A DNA stretch of 64,000 nucleotides from Brienomyrus brachyistius (lineage: Eukaryota; Chordata; Actinopteri; Osteoglossiformes; Mormyridae), in assembly GCF_023856365.1 (NCBI RefSeq), contig NC_064537.1, forward strand, positions 9,126,324 through 9,190,323, read 5' to 3'. Position 1 is the first letter of the stretch. Each line of letters starts with the position of its first letter. Below are positions 1-14,500 of the stretch, one piece after another. The notes under the pieces are model-generated. The model saw only the letters and a list, made by a program, of their open reading frames with translations, was not told the origin of the DNA and did not search any database. Both the position numbers and the translations under genes were made by a program.

Positions 1-1170
1 AAATGAATTAAGTAAATTATCAGAGTTATCATGAGAATCGCAATACAGCAGTACTTACGACTATTATTAGACATCCCATCTTATGGATATCGATTTGGGG
101 TTGCCAACTTTGGTGAGCTGGCTAGCGTGAGATTTTCAATTTGAGAAAAGTCTTTACGTGCATTTACTTGTATGTAACAGTTTTATTAATTATTTGTCTG
201 TAGGGTTTTGCAAACTACCTCAGTCTATAATATAGATTTGCCGTAAGGTTTCTCGTGTGAGTGTGAGAGTCGCGCCAAATGTGAGAGAAGTTGACAACCC
301 TGTCATCGGGTAGGGCGGGTGTGCTGGCCAATGTGAGGGGAGGTGACAAAATTTGCTGACCGGGACTAGAGGGTGGTAATAGTTGGGGTGAGGTTGCAGA
401 GTTAAAACTTCTTGCCGGTTAATTTTACCGCCACTGAATAGCGGAATGACAGATTTCTGTATGTTTCACTACTTTGTCTATCATATGTCTCAATGGATGT
501 CAGCCTACTCAGTATATCTTGATCAAAAACTCAGTTTCTTTGTTTTTTTTTTAAAAACCTTACTTGGTTTTAAAACATTGAGCAAATAAATTTACTACTG
601 TAAAACTCGTAATATTCAGACTAAGCATTTTCGGATGATTTGGTAGCTCTCGTGTTTCCTTACTTTAATAGTATGATAAACATTTCTGTTTTAGTCAAAT
701 CATTGATTCTTAAAACAGGTTTTCTCTACTGAAGAAGACGCTGCAGTGCCAGATTGCACCATGCCTTATGAGCTTCGTGCGAATTGTGATTAGTTTTTAT
801 GTCACATCACCACCTAGTGGTGAATTAAAATTAAACAGTCATTTGGGGAGGCTTAATATTGCCATTTTAGGTGGTCAGTGAATAGCTGAAAATGTCCAAA
901 TCTGCCTCAAATAAGGAAATTAGAAAATATGTTAATGTTATTTAATGGGACTAAAATAATCTAAAGTGATTTCCTTATGCCTTTGCTGTTAATTTGTCAT
1001 ATGTTTGATAGGACTGAATACTGTCCAAAACATGTGTCTGTCTACAGATGAAAACAGGGGCCTACGTACAAAGGGGGTAATTGTCATGTGGTGTAAAAAA
1101 AACGATATCTCACGAAGGGAAGTCAGTCATTCTGTTAGATGATCTGTGATTTGTCATGCTTTTATTTTAG
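1..1170 (+). other. atf7ip intron (upstream part)
   Basis: AT-rich sequence ending in the acceptor TTTTATTTTAG at 1160-1170. I see no exon, RNA gene or recognisable repeat in it. Confidence 0.6.
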
Positions 1171-1238
1171 GTCTCATCCACTGCCCCCACTGCTTCCACT
1201 CCGTCCGTTTCCACATCAAGTGCCACTCCCGTGTCACG
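1171..1238 (+). CDS. atf7ip: atf7ip exon (68 nt)
   Basis: The acceptor TTTTAG precedes 1171 and the donor GTAAGT starts at 1239. The exon encodes 22 Ser/Thr/Pro-rich residues ([14 protein letters not shown]...) plus two bases of an Arg codon. Its phase-2 end matches the one-base start of the next exon. It is short and low in complexity, so the call rests on splice sites and phase rather than on a domain. Confidence 0.72.
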
Positions 1239-2551
1239 GTAAGTGTGCAGATTTGAAAGATTTTTTTTCTTAAAGCCATTTCTTATGGTTGTTCAACAAA
1301 GCAGGTACACTTAAGATGTGATCTAAGCATAATACCTGCATCCATGTTCTACTGCAAGAAATTGGCTTGCATCTGTTAGTCCAATATTATCCTATACAGG
1401 TATCTGTCAATTCACATTAGGACCGGGACCACTGGACGCAAGTCAATTTGGGCGTATTTTGATAGTTATAGGGGAGAGGAAAGGCATACAGTAAAGTACA
1501 GTACTGCAATATCCATACAGTACTAGGGCTGGGCAATTAATCAAATTAATACAAAATGTTAATACTTTTCCCTGTCTGTGTTCATGTACCGTCCCCTTAA
1601 AAACATGCTACCACATGTGTTGTCACGTGACCTGCCCTGTCCAGTCTGTGAATGCTGCATTCAAGTCCTACTCGGATCTGACTAGGTAGTTGGGAAATCA
1701 TAATTACGATACAATGCGTGTTCAAGTGGAGGAAAAAGGAGACGATAAGAAAGCTACGCTTTTTTTTTTTTTTGCTGTATTGCTTATTCCTCCAACACTA
1801 AAATGCATTCGCAATGTTAATTGAAATTCTTCTAATTATTCAGCGGGTAGCAGCTACATATCAGAAAAAAACCTGTCAAATTTATTTCACGATGCACCAT
1901 TTAATAACCATCTCCTCAACATTCAGAGTTCTGCAGTGACATGGTATGTAAAATTTACTACCTAATTCGCCTTCTACAGTAGAGCCATCTATTGCCTCCG
2001 CCATGATTGTTGTAATGAGATGCTCCCAACTTGGGAACTCGGGGCTTAAAGAAAATCCCGAGTTTCCCCCTGGTAAATACGATTTTGTAATGTACTTCGT
2101 GTGCTCTCATCTTGTATTCACGATATTTCCGACATTGTTTGAACACATTATGGCTTTAGTGAAGATGACATTGAACAAAAAGAGGTCAGATGTAAACACT
2201 GCGGAAAAACTGTTTTAGCTGCCAAAGGTAATACAACCAATCAGTTACAGCACTAGTAATGTTTAAAATATAGTGATCCCTGCTATATCGTGGTTCAGCT
2301 ATCACGCCCCCGCTATATCGCGGATTTTTCCGTGACACATCACAGTTCTCTACATATCGCGTATCTTGCTTGTGCTCTGATTGTTGTGAGCAAACTTTTT
2401 GTGAACTTTTTTGTGAACTACGATGGCTCCCAAGCGTCCTGCGTCTTCTAAGCTTTCTGGTAATAGTGAGCCTAAGCGTCAGAGGAAGACCTTGACCATT
2501 TTTACATATTCCATTACGTATACAGAGACGGTGACAGATTGAGAGGTGTGT

Positions 2552-2588
<37 letters not shown>

Positions 2589-5500
2589 GTTACTAATATC
2601 CTTAGTCCAACATCCACATATTATATGTGTTTACAAAGAGTGTTTTAATAAGTTTACATATGTTTAAAGTGTGTTGGAGGGGTATTTTAAGGCTTAAACT
2701 ATAAAAAATGTTTATATGGTCTTTCTATATCGCAGATTTTCGCCTTTTGCTGATGGGTCTGGAACGTAACTTCTGCGATAGGCGGGGGATCACTGTACAT
2801 TGTGAACCACTTATAGTGATCATGGTTATAGGATCTGCTCATATGAATCAAAAAGCTTGGGATAGAATTATTCCTGTACAACTGTTTAAATAATTTGTGT
2901 ATAGTAATCAAGTGCTCTGTATACAGTGTTCATTTTAGGTCTTTATACAAAACAAAAATTATGGTAATTTTTAATTATATTTTTTCTTTTTCTTTCCTAC
3001 TTTGGCTTGCGGTAACCCATCTGTTTCTTGCTAGCTACCTGAGGCTAATTCTGTTTGCACAGAAAACATGACGGCAAAAATCAAGTAATTTTCTCTCAGT
3101 TACGGGTATAGACTCATCAGCATTTATGAAACTGCCAAAAATCAACCAATGAGATGCAGCAGTGAAACTACAATAAGCTATATTTTCTCTACAGTACTAT
3201 ACTGTATCATAGTGTGTGTATTACATTATTATATGTGTTATAGTGAATTATACACAGTTGAGTAATTTAATTTGTGCAGTACTGTAATTTGAAAAGCGTT
3301 TGAAACAGCTGTACTGTATTTTGAGTCAAAATTCAGTAAATGACGACGCTGTCCGTTTTATTACCTTATTTTCGTGTAGTAAATATACACATGTCAATTA
3401 CATGGTAATCTGCCTGAGACACAGAAGAAAAAAAATTGGCTATAATGATCATCCGCTTATAGTGATCAATTTCACCCAAAGAAGTGATCACTGTAATTGG
3501 TTTATTTTGTTTGCTAGAAATGCAAACTATTTATTGTAAGTATTTAACAAATAACCCCAAATGGGTTATATGTGTGTTTCCTTCAATTATTTAAAAATCA
3601 TAGACATACAGTCTTTCATTAGAAAAAATATCCCAGCTTTAATAGTTGAGCATATTTTACAGTACAAATCTTGTCAATGAAATATGAGGGCAAAAAAGCA
3701 AAAACAAGGCAATTGTTCATAAATCGTAATCGAGGTTCAATTTATCACGATATTGATTTGAGGCCATATCGCCCAGCCCTACAGAGTATCCTGCAGCAAA
3801 TAATGTAAATATAAAATCACAACACTTCATAATAAAAAGAGATTGCACTACGAAATCAAAAGGTGCACAGTAGAACACTGGGAGGTGCGAAAGAAGATGT
3901 GGCGCAACGTTTTATTGTACAGTAAATTTATTTTTATGTAATAGCACAGTATCGGTACTGTATCTGTTTCATATCTGCTTATTGTAGCTTGTCCATCACA
4001 CGTACCTTATATGCATACTGTGTTACAGGTTAGATATGGACTGTGGGTCATTACATGACTGGCAGGGATGCCCATTATTTTATTAAAAATAAGCAGTGAT
4101 ACAGTATGCAAGCGTTTAAGAAAATATATATTTATTAGGTACCCCAAAACAAACAAAAATCTATAGTCCCATTGCTGACCCTGAATCCTGTATATTATCT
4201 GTTGCTGATATCTAGTATTTCTCCTTCATAACTAGTCAGCTTTCATGCTCATGCTCTGTATCATGATACAGAACTTTTGCACATGACAAACCATTGACAG
4301 GTGTCAAACCCCTGGCCTGCAGGACCTTTTGCACTGAAGTGAATGCATCAATTTGAAATATCATTCATTACAGTTTTGAAAGTAAAAAAAAAATGCTATT
4401 CTTAACTTTTCCACATGAGGGGGCACAGCAGCACAGAAGGAATGTAATATTTAGAGGCGATATCTGATTCATAATGCTGAGAAACAGAATTGCTTGCAGA
4501 GTCAACTCAGTGGACAACAGAATTGAATTGTTTAATCATAGTCAGGAGACCAGTGGTGATGCTTTGAAGCCGAGCTACGTAAATGGTAGTGAAATGGAAA
4601 ACATAAATGACTTTGTGAGGGCATTCATGCTCAGTGCTGCAAGAAATGTGTTGCCCCATGAAGCGTCCGGCTTTGGCCAGCATAAACCTGACGGGAAGAG
4701 TGGATGCACATAGGATCTCGGATCTCGCCTATTTTCATCTGTGGTGTTTATTCATTCCCACGTACCTATACTGACTCACGGCTGAATTCGCATGGAACAG
4801 CAGCCGCCTCCCCGGAAATGAGACTGAACTAATAGATTGCAAGGAAACTTTTGTTTGTTTTGAAATGTTCTGGAGTGAGTCAACTGTGGTCATTTACAAA
4901 AGTTTAGTTTTTTTTTGTATCTAAATACTCATTTAATGGGTAATGAGATGTGAATTTTTGTGTGTGTGCATGTCTGTGACATCATAGTCTGATTATGTGT
5001 AGATTTCAAATACATGGCAAATATGTTAATTTGCAGACAAAATTGCTGCTAACAAAAATTGGCCCTTGTGTTAGCCAGAATGCAAATGTAGACAACCCAG
5101 TTTGTTATGGTAATAAACTAATGTCCTCTTTTTGCCCTTGCTTTTGTTAACAGTATTTCCACTGTGTCCGTGTGTGTATTATATACATCTCCTATAGTGT
5201 GGCTGTATGTTTAAAAAATTGTTCCATAGAGGACTATTTTTCCCTTGTCTGATTTTCACACAGCGAATTTGGTCATATTTTTCTGTGGCTTGTAGTGTAT
5301 AGTTTGAGTGTAGGGGGGAATCACACAATTTTGATGCTGTTTTGACTGCAAGTTAATCAAACACACCTGTCCTTTTTGTAAATAATCATGCCAGATTGTG
5401 GCTGGACTTGCCCAATATAAATTATATTTCCTACCAGTGTAAACTTTTCAGCATGCGGTTTTTAAAGAGACAGTCCCATTCCCCAATCGAGATAAATGTC

Positions 5501-8500
5501 TGAAGACCTCCTGAACATGTCAGGTTGTGAAACTGGAGTGTCGCTGAAGCACCATAGGAGCCGTGTTGTTCAAATGAGAATAGCTCGTTCCTTCCAGAAG
5601 TGTGTTTTTTTCTTCTTCTCCCAAAACAAACATTTGACTGCACGTTGTAAGATTATGCAGTGTGTCAATTAACAGGCCCGAGAAAAAAAAAGATCTGCAG
5701 ACCTCTCTCGCTTCCAGTGATGTTAATGTATTATTCCTCCATCAGAAAGTCTCTAGGCAACAATTGAATATGTGCTGGAGTAGCGAAGTGGAAATGACTG
5801 CTGACTAAGAACATGAATGCCCATCTCAGGTTTCCCAGAAACTATATGTGATCCTCAAGCTTTCTGGAACAGTGTTCTGCAGATGAGTCATCATGTTACC
5901 ATGGCCAGCATGAGTCTGGCAGTGTCTGGCGAAACTCTCACGCCTCATTCCATACTAAGAATGATTAGAGCAGGCTTGGGCAGTTATTTGGCATGGAGGG
6001 ACAAATCCAGGCTTCACCATGTGAAAGTCCATTTTTCTAATGATTATTTTCAAGTACCATGGAAGCTGCAATAGACAACTTGCTACATTTTACTATATAT
6101 TTATTAACTAATGTAATTCAGTTAAAGATTTCTGGGAGTTATCCATCATCACAGATAAAACTTAACCCTTTTTAAATGGTCTTATCAGCCAGTAAAGATG
6201 ACAACACAGGCTGGATATAGACCCACCCGGCTTTGGCCAGGTCTGGATTAGAGAATATTCTGCTGCATTTGGAACTAATTTTCCATTAAGGCATGATTAA
6301 TCACTTTCTTCTGTACCAGAAACGATCCTCCCCTGACTTGAAGTCGAAGCACAGCTGGGTCATGTAGCAAGGGAACAATCAGAACACATTAGCAAGTCTG
6401 TATCTGAGGTTTTGCACTATTCCAAGTTTAGGCTTAAAAAGACGGCAGAAACCTGAAAATGGTTGTGTAGGGCAGGCTGTGTGGAATAGCCTGAACACTG
6501 CACATTACTGAATGTCATCTTTGATTGCCTGTCAAACTTATATCACGGGTCGTCAATTTGGAGAGTCTTTTTTTCTGCCAGGAATAAAAATGAGTCAAGA
6601 TTTATTTATTTTTTTCTTCCTATGGCTAAACAACAAGAAATCGCTTAGATAAAAATACGTGTGACAATATCAACAATCCTTTGTAATGCCTTCCTATTAA
6701 CTGCACCTTCATAATTACTTCAACATTCATTATGCGTTGTTTGAACATTCGTAATGCATTCATAGAACATTAATAGGCAGCTTGTAAGTGTAGTATCCTA
6801 ACATCTTAACAGCTTTAATATACATTAACAACAAACATATGATGACGAGCATTATCATGTTTGTCATTAATATATATTAAAGCTGTTGAGGTATGTTTTG
6901 CTTCGGTGTTGAGGTATACTTCTGTGCTGCCCATTTTTGTCAGTTGAGACATTTTCCTAATAGCATTTTTGCTGAAGTTGCTTTTCGATAAACATTCGAA
7001 TAGAGCATTTATCCGAAGGACCTGATATTGACTCTGATACAATATGAATCTACGGCTCAAAAAAAAAATCCAACAATTAAAATCCAGTCAAGAAGGCAGA
7101 GCAAGCAGGAAAAGAAGAGACCTAAAAGAAACGTTCTGGGCACCGCCGAGCCAGGAAGCCTGTCCAAGCAGATGCTTGGCTCATGCTCAAAAGTGGCGGG
7201 AAAGCAGTTCAGGCAGTCGGCAACCACTGTTGAGAAGCTGTTGAGCCGCCCTGAAGCGTTTTTATTGCGGCCTTGGGGGGGGGTCACGAGCTACAGGGCC
7301 ACGTGGTCCCGCCCCATGCGTGTGAAGTTCACAGCGTATTCGGGAGTGCAAGCCAGAGCGAGGGCACAGGATAAGCCCTGTTGTCTGCAGTCGAGCGGCA
7401 GGCTTTTATACCGCCGCCGAGTATCAGAGCTCCGTTTTGCCAAAGGCCATTTCCACCAATGGGCTTTGATCTTGGTCTCGGCACTCTCCTGCGCTGGCTC
7501 TGTGCGGCGAATACCTTTCTCTGCTTTTGTTCAGAGCATATCCATTATCTGACATTCTCTTAAATTTTGATGGAGATGTTTATTGTTTAAGGAAGGTCAG
7601 CAGCATTCTAGTGCAACGGTTTGGACGACATTGAGGTAGACGGGAAGTAAATGTCTGATGGCCTACAGGTTAAATCTCACCGAGGGGGTGCTGCTGTTGT
7701 ACTATTAGTGGTTTACTGAAAAAACAGCGAGACAAGTACAGTTAGTTACTTGTGCATAACTAATGAAACTGTCTTCGTCCTCTTTATACAGTTGGGCTTT
7801 GGTGGTAAAATCCAGCTGTTGTCTTCATTATAATTAATAAATGTACATATTAAATTCTGCTCCTTCCCATAATTTTAATTCCATCCCTTTCTGCCAGCAG
7901 CCCAAGCAGGACAACTGCGGAGTCCAGACAGGCAGCTCCGAATCAGCCTGTGAATTCTGTCAGCTCCACAGGTGAGTGAGTCTGCCCTCGTACGCTCTCT
8001 GCCTGCCAGTTTCCCCTTCATGCTGCTTTTCCCCTCCCTATAGCTGCAGGTTTTTTTTAATAGGGCGTTCTTAAAATGCGTGTGCTGAAAATCCTTTTCA
8101 TCAAAAGGGAAATTACTATAATTCAATTAAACCTACATTAATGAGGTAGGAACTCTTTGAAGCTGATCTCTGGCGGCTGACATACAATACGCCTACAAGA
8201 GTGTGGCCTAAAACCAGTTGACTAGTTTTTGTATTATAGCCAAGAGAGAGAACAAATTTTAAGAAAGGGAGGTGGTGCAAACAGAGAGGGGGAGATTTTC
8301 TGAAGGAGCAATGGGCCTTCCCAGAATGCATTGCGACAGTGAGGTCATCTTGTTCTAAGCATCTCCAGCCTCCTGTCACCTATTGGCCATTTTAACTCTG
8401 CAGCATCTTCCAAGGCGTGCCATTGGTCATCCTTGCGGCTTTTTAAGTCATGCTCAGGCTTGCGCAGGCCACACCAACTGCTACACGCTGCCGCTGATCG

Positions 8501-11500
8501 ACAAATTGTTTCATTTTTATTATTTCTGTTTCATTTTCTAAGAAAATCCCAGACTTACAAATAACTGTTTGCTTATCAGTATGGCCAATACAATTCGAAA
8601 TCTGAGGAACCCGCATGTTTAGCTTAAGTTTGCAAAAAAAAATTCTACATATGAATCCTCAGATGGAGATTTGTCTAGAGCAGGGGTGGCCAATCACTGC
8701 AACTGCCTAATTGACACTAATTAGTGGACTGATTGGCTGAAGAGTCCTGACACCTGGGTTTGAACAGTTGACCTAAAGGTTACCCCAAAAACCAGCACAC
8801 AGCCTGGTCCTTTGTGGATATGATTGGCCACCCCTGGTCTAGAAGAGCGTCATTTGTTTTGTAGGAGTTGACGACAAACTTAAAACTCGATTTATCACTC
8901 TGTAAGGATTGTAGTATTTACAGAACCAATGGTAATGATTCTCCCCTTGTAGATGCCTGGCAAGAGATAATGGTGTAATGGTTTGCTTTGCTCCATGCTG
9001 CCCCCTGGTGGCAGGTCTAGAAATGTCCCTACAACATGCATTTGCTTTTGGATTTAATTTCTCTTCTAAATGGTCCTAAGCAGACCTTGTTCGAGAGAGT
9101 CGTACACTTTTTAAATCCATGATTTTTCTCACCCCTAGCCTGTCTAAATGAGTCCAAGTCCCTCTCAACCACACACCTACTCGTCTCCAGTGCAACAGTT
9201 CCAGCACCTGTCGTCTCACTCATCACAACATCGGCACCCTCCAGCGCTGCTCCATCTGCCTCTAACTCGGCAACCATCACTTCCCAAAACCAGCCTGGAG
9301 CACTGATGCTGAAAGCCGCTCCAGCAAGCGGGATCATACCCCAAAGTACCCCTGGATCTGCACCCCAAGCAGTTCCCCTGCAGCCCCTGCTCATACAACT
9401 CCCCCTGACAGTCACTAATGCCCAGGGCGGGACCATGGTGGCCAACCACAGCACTGGTGTAGAACTCTTCCCTGTCACGTCCCTGGCAGCGGTGAGCACC
9501 AGCAAAACAAAGACGACCACGACTTTCATTCTCCAGAAGGCTGCCCCGCTCACCTCTGTGCCGCCCCTGACCCCGATACCGTCCATCGCAGTGGCCCGGG
9601 CCGTTCCGCCCGGGGGGAGTGGAATCGTGAGCACGCCAGCCTCTGGTGTGTCCGTCTCCTCCGCGCGCGCGCCTACACAGGCCATCTCCGTGGTGGGGGT
9701 GACCTCGTCGTCGTTTGCGTCCTCTGGGCCAGCCGCCACCGGAGGTCAGTCTACTGGGTCAGCTGCTTCGGGGCCGACGATGGCCTCAAAAACAGGTACG
9801 CATATGCGACGATGTTAAATGGTGCTGAAATTTAGGGCCAGACTCTGTACTTGTTTTTAATACACCAGGTAACACATTTAAGCAGTTGTCGGCGCCCCAT
9901 TTCCCCATTACTTGAAGGACAACATTAAAAATATTGTAGTTTTATTAGTAGTTTTATTGTTGTGAGCCATCAGTTGATCATTTCAGTCAACATTTACCTG
10001 AAAAGCTTATTTTTCTTTATTATTTCTTTATTGAACGCCTTCAGCCGCACTCCCTTAAACCCCCTTTTCTCACCTGGAATAAACCCTTTGTCCTCTTAAA
10101 AGATTATTGTAATTATTATAGTCCTATAATATTGTTTGTGTGCAGTGACTTGACGTCAGACAGAAACCCACAGCCATACATTGTGAGGTAAAATCAGGGT
10201 TAAGGACACATTAAGTTTCTAGCTCACACCAGGGCAAAAGCCAAAAAAGGTTTTACGCTCAAATCTATAAAGAGATTGAAAATAACACTTAAAAATTATT
10301 CCCTGTTGACATGATGAAATGTAAGTTTGTGAAGCACTGCTTTTTTTTCATGCTTTCACGGTTATATTTCGGAAGGATAAACATTTAAAAAATGTTTAAA
10401 AAAAAATAATAACTGTGCCCCACTTGGTGCCACCTGCTGGTGTGGTGGGTGGTTGTTGGATGACTGCATCACTTATCCCAGTATTTTTTAATTAAAATAT
10501 TGCATATTCTTTTTTTTTCTTTAGATATTGCAGCTTAAGCTTGACATTTATGAGGGAAGAAAAAGACATTATGAAGGGGTGGAACTGTAATAAGTCAGAG
10601 TTACCAGTAATATAGCAGGTCTTTAAATCAGATTAAAGCAGAACGCACAGGCCTGCCAAGTGTGCTTAAAACCACTTGTTTTCCTATAGGGCATGAAGGA
10701 AAGGAGGTTAAATTCTTTAAATCATTTGGCTGGTGTTGGACCTTTTTTTTCTATTAAAAAATTTTGTTAAATGTTTTGCTTTTCAGGAGCTTTGAGGTCT
10801 GGAAATATAAGGCCCTGTCAAGACTGTCTTAAGAGAAACTTTGTAGTTGTGGGCTGGAATCAACATTTCTATGAGAGTATATGTCATATGAGACCATACA
10901 AAAGGGGGGAATCACATCGAAGGGGCGCACTGGGGTCTCTCTCTGGCACCCTGGGGTCTCTCTCTGGCGCCCTGGGGTCTCTCTCTGGCGCCCTGGGGTC
11001 TCTCTCTGGCGCCCTGGGGTCTCTCTCTGGCGCCCTGGGGTCTCTCTCTGCGGCGCCCTGGGGTCTCTCTCTGCGGCGCCCTGGGGTCTCTCTCTGGCAC
11101 CCTGGGGTCTCATCCTGGTGCCTCTGCAGTGCAGAATGTCTTCATACATCTTTGTTTCTCTCCACCAGATAATCAGCCCTCCAGCTCCAGCGCAAAGACA
11201 CCTATTCAGGTAAGGGTCAATTCAATTGGTCAGGCTTCCTTTGCCATCCTTGGGTGTCGCCCTTTCATGTTTTGAAAGATTTTGTAAGCATGGGCACTAA
11301 TGGGCTTATAGACGTGCCACTGCTAAGCCAACATTACGACCTCATAGCTCAGGGTACGGAAATCACCACTCTGGTGTCAACAAGTGTAGATCACCGCAAC
11401 AGAGTGCAGTGAGTACCCACGAGAGCAACTTAATCCCCAGGGTCACCCTCTCCCTCATCTTCACCTTAAAGCTCCAAGGAAGAAATGTTTATGGCAAGTA

Positions 11501-14500
11501 GAATCCATCCATCTGCCATAATTGCTTAACCAGTAGAAGGTCAGAGTGAGTCTGTCACGGGAGACTTCTGACAAGGTGGGTAGAAGCCAGAGGAAGCCTT
11601 CATGTAAACAGAGAACTTGCAACCTGCCAAACTAAAATAGTGGTTTAACGTGCTCAACATGAACAGGTTCTGAGAAGCTACCTAGACCGCTTGTGATGTG
11701 AACGGAGAATTCAGGCGTTACACTGAAACTTTGATCCGACTGCAGTGAGCAAGAACACCGCACTGACAGAAATCTCATTAAATTTCCGAAGGCAAAAGGA
11801 GCGACTGAGCTCTCTCTAGATGAATATGTAGATAGAGTAATGGCAGCAGTGTGGAGTTTGATTCTTTCAACAGTCGAATAGGGAAAAATTATTGCTGCTT
11901 CGAGTGGAGTACCTTGCTAGATGAGGGTCAGTTAGCCTGTTACTGTCTCTATTAGCCCATTTGGGACAGTTTTGTGGCAAAGACCCATAATGGGTAGATG
12001 ATCTAGCTCAGTGTTTTTACTGGGAGCAAAAACATGACTGTCGAAGTCCTGTATGACGGGGTTGAAAAACGCTGCTCTAGCCAAGTGCGTTTGTCATAGC
12101 AGATCGAATGAATGAGTCCATTGTTCCAAACATCGCTTTGGATAAGGAACCAGAATAGCTAACCTAACCCTGAGGTATGAGAACATGCACCTTTACGGCA
12201 TCTATCCTCACTCTAAGGACGTGCAGCATGGATTTTTGGAGCATGGGAAGGTATCCCATTTAAAATTAATCTTTTATTTTTGATGGCTGTCTGCCTTTCT
12301 TTGACGGAGCCTATGACAGCGTGTGAGGTCAGGGCGGTGTAAGGATCCAGGTGACAGACAGGAACAGGGGTCCTTGGAATAGAAGACCTCTGCAGGTTTA
12401 GATGGATGGGTCTAACTGGGTGAAATGAAGCACTTGCTTTGGTGCTGAACTCTGAGGTCAAGCAGGTCCTGGGACCCGTGTCACTCTATTCTGGGTTACT
12501 GAGCATGAAACTAAATGACGCACATTACCGCACCTTGCCGAGAACGTGGGACAGGTGGAACGAATCAGTATGAATGACCCTATTCACCTGACTCCCCCTC
12601 CAGAGACTCTAGGGGCCACTTGCCCCCCAGCACTGTAGTTTTCTGAGCATATGTTTGAAATTAGTGGGAGCCAGGACACTAAAGGACATGAGCCAGGGAA
12701 GGCAGACGGACAATGGCGCTGCTGCTGACAGGGTCAGGCGGTCGGGGGGCCTTTGCGGTCTGTAGTCGCCAACATCTTGTGCTGCGCGCAATACTTCAGA
12801 CATGACCACTGTCCAACCAGCCTTCTGCAGTGACCTCTGTCTGCATGAAAACCACTGGCATGTAGCCGCCGTCATCAGTGACCAGGAACCGCAACTGCTT
12901 AGGGCGTTTCCCCATGTCAGGTTATCCCTTTACGTTCTTCATATTGCAGGCAAAGGCACTTCTTAAGCAGAGGAATGTTGCACGGGCTTTGGCATCATGG
13001 TCTCTGCTCTCTTGAGTTAATTTCCTTCTGTAAAAGGAAATCAGGCTTCGCCTTAGAACCCTAAGCATCTAGGTGAAGTTCACGTGAAATGGGCTTTCTG
13101 AGGCTTCCTGCAGCATCCAAGGAGGAATTAAAAAAAAAAATTTTTTTTTGCTTTTTAGTTCTTTGGACTTCGTAGAGTGCTGTCACTGCATTTTCTTGCA
13201 GTGAAATAACACTGTACCACATGGAGTGCAAAAGGAAAGGGGCTGGTGGGGATGTAGGATATGGGGCTCATCTGATGAGGGTTTGGAGCTACCTGAGATG
13301 TACCTCTGGGCGGGCTCCACAGTCACTGGCCATTATCTGACTCCCCTTACACTTCATACTCAGTCTGTAGGCACTGTTCAGTGGAAGATTTTTTAGTCAC
13401 CAAAATCTAGGTTAATATATGTTGGAATAAAGAGCTTTTTTTATGAAGATATTCCTTTTCTCCTGTACATATAAACAGAACAAGCTATTTTTTTCCAAAT
13501 TCCTGTCCAGGGAGTGATATATTTAATAAAACAAAGAGCACATTCTTGTGTAGACTTCTTGTGGTGAGTGGGGCTGTTATTTTTTTTGTAGTAATTGTGT
13601 TAAACTCTTGCCCTGTATATTTTTATTTTAATATAAGGCACATTGAATTGTAGGACGAATGTCACTCGGCCTGGTACTTGAATATAGTCACTCAGTGCTT
13701 GTGCCCTACTTGGATGTGGTCTGCAACCACATCCTGCTTCGCATTTACCTCTTTCTGTGCTGCCTGATGGTTTGATGGAGGTATATACTCTGACCTCGAC
13801 CCATTTGGTTTAATCTCGGTTTGACTCTCTTGTAGGCATCTCGCACCAACAGCTCGGGGGCAGTGATAGACCTGACCGAGGACGACGATGATGTACAAGG
13901 TGAGAAAGAGCACGTGGAGTGTTTCTTTGCTGCTCTCTAATGTCCACTGTCTCAGATTCTTAATTTTTAATATTTTTTTAAACCTCCTCTGTATAGTGAC
14001 GGGGGTGCAGAAGGGTGCTGTTCCATCCAGCCCAGCTGTGTCGTCGTCCTCATCATCCTCATCTTCCTTCTCGGTTTCTCAGCGACCAGTCGGGGCTCCT
14101 CCCCCACTCATCAGTGCCAACAACATGCACGCCTCCCCCACTGGTAGGCCTCGCCCTGTGGCACCATCCTCTTACCCCCCCCCATGCTGAGTGTCCCTGA
14201 ACACTGTGCCCCATATCATGAACCAAGGTTCACCTCCACCCCCAAGGAGGACACCAGATGCATTTAAGTTCCCCTCAGTAACTGGTTAGTTTGCTGTTTT
14301 AAGTGCATGTATAATATCAACATGCTCCAGATAAACACACAAATTAATCATTAACAAGCAGAAATGAACAAATTCCAAGTGAATCCAAACATAATCTGCT
14401 TTGCCTATATGAATTTGTACCCTGCCAGTCCCTCTGCGTGTGTGAATGTTGGTTTAAATTTATGGCCATGAGTTAAAATAAATATTAACATTTTCCATTC

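Larger units (their letters stand above)
1524..3781. mobile_element. hAT-like transposon relic carrying a nested Tigger MITE
   Basis: The ends are an 11-base inverted pair, TAGGGCTGGGC at 1524 and GCCCAGCCCTA ending at 3781, the typical terminus of fish hAT elements. The interior has a BED zinc-finger-like piece (2161-2253). The flanking 8-mers (ACAGTACT / ACAGAGTA, one base inside) are only a weak target duplication. The interior is interrupted by the element at 2271-2795. Confidence 0.6.

Noticed and set aside
4282..4340. GGTGTCAAACCCCTGGCCTGCAGG-like stretch (seen in parts)
   Set aside because: It resembles the start of a common hAT-type repeat, but no matching end or target duplication could be found.
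7028..7552. 174-codon open frame in a GC-rich atf7ip intron block
   Set aside because: No recognisable domain, no flanking splice sites consistent with atf7ip phases, and competing open frames on both strands.
9029..9739. 236-codon antisense open frame
   Set aside because: It lies opposite the atf7ip exon 9139-9795, whose splice sites, phase and composition explain the region. The antisense frame is a GC/codon-bias shadow.
10771..11213. Open frames through the 21-bp minisatellite, with an acceptor-like TTTTCAG at 10787
   Set aside because: The period is a multiple of three, so all frames stay open, and the frame does not match the phase of the following atf7ip exon.
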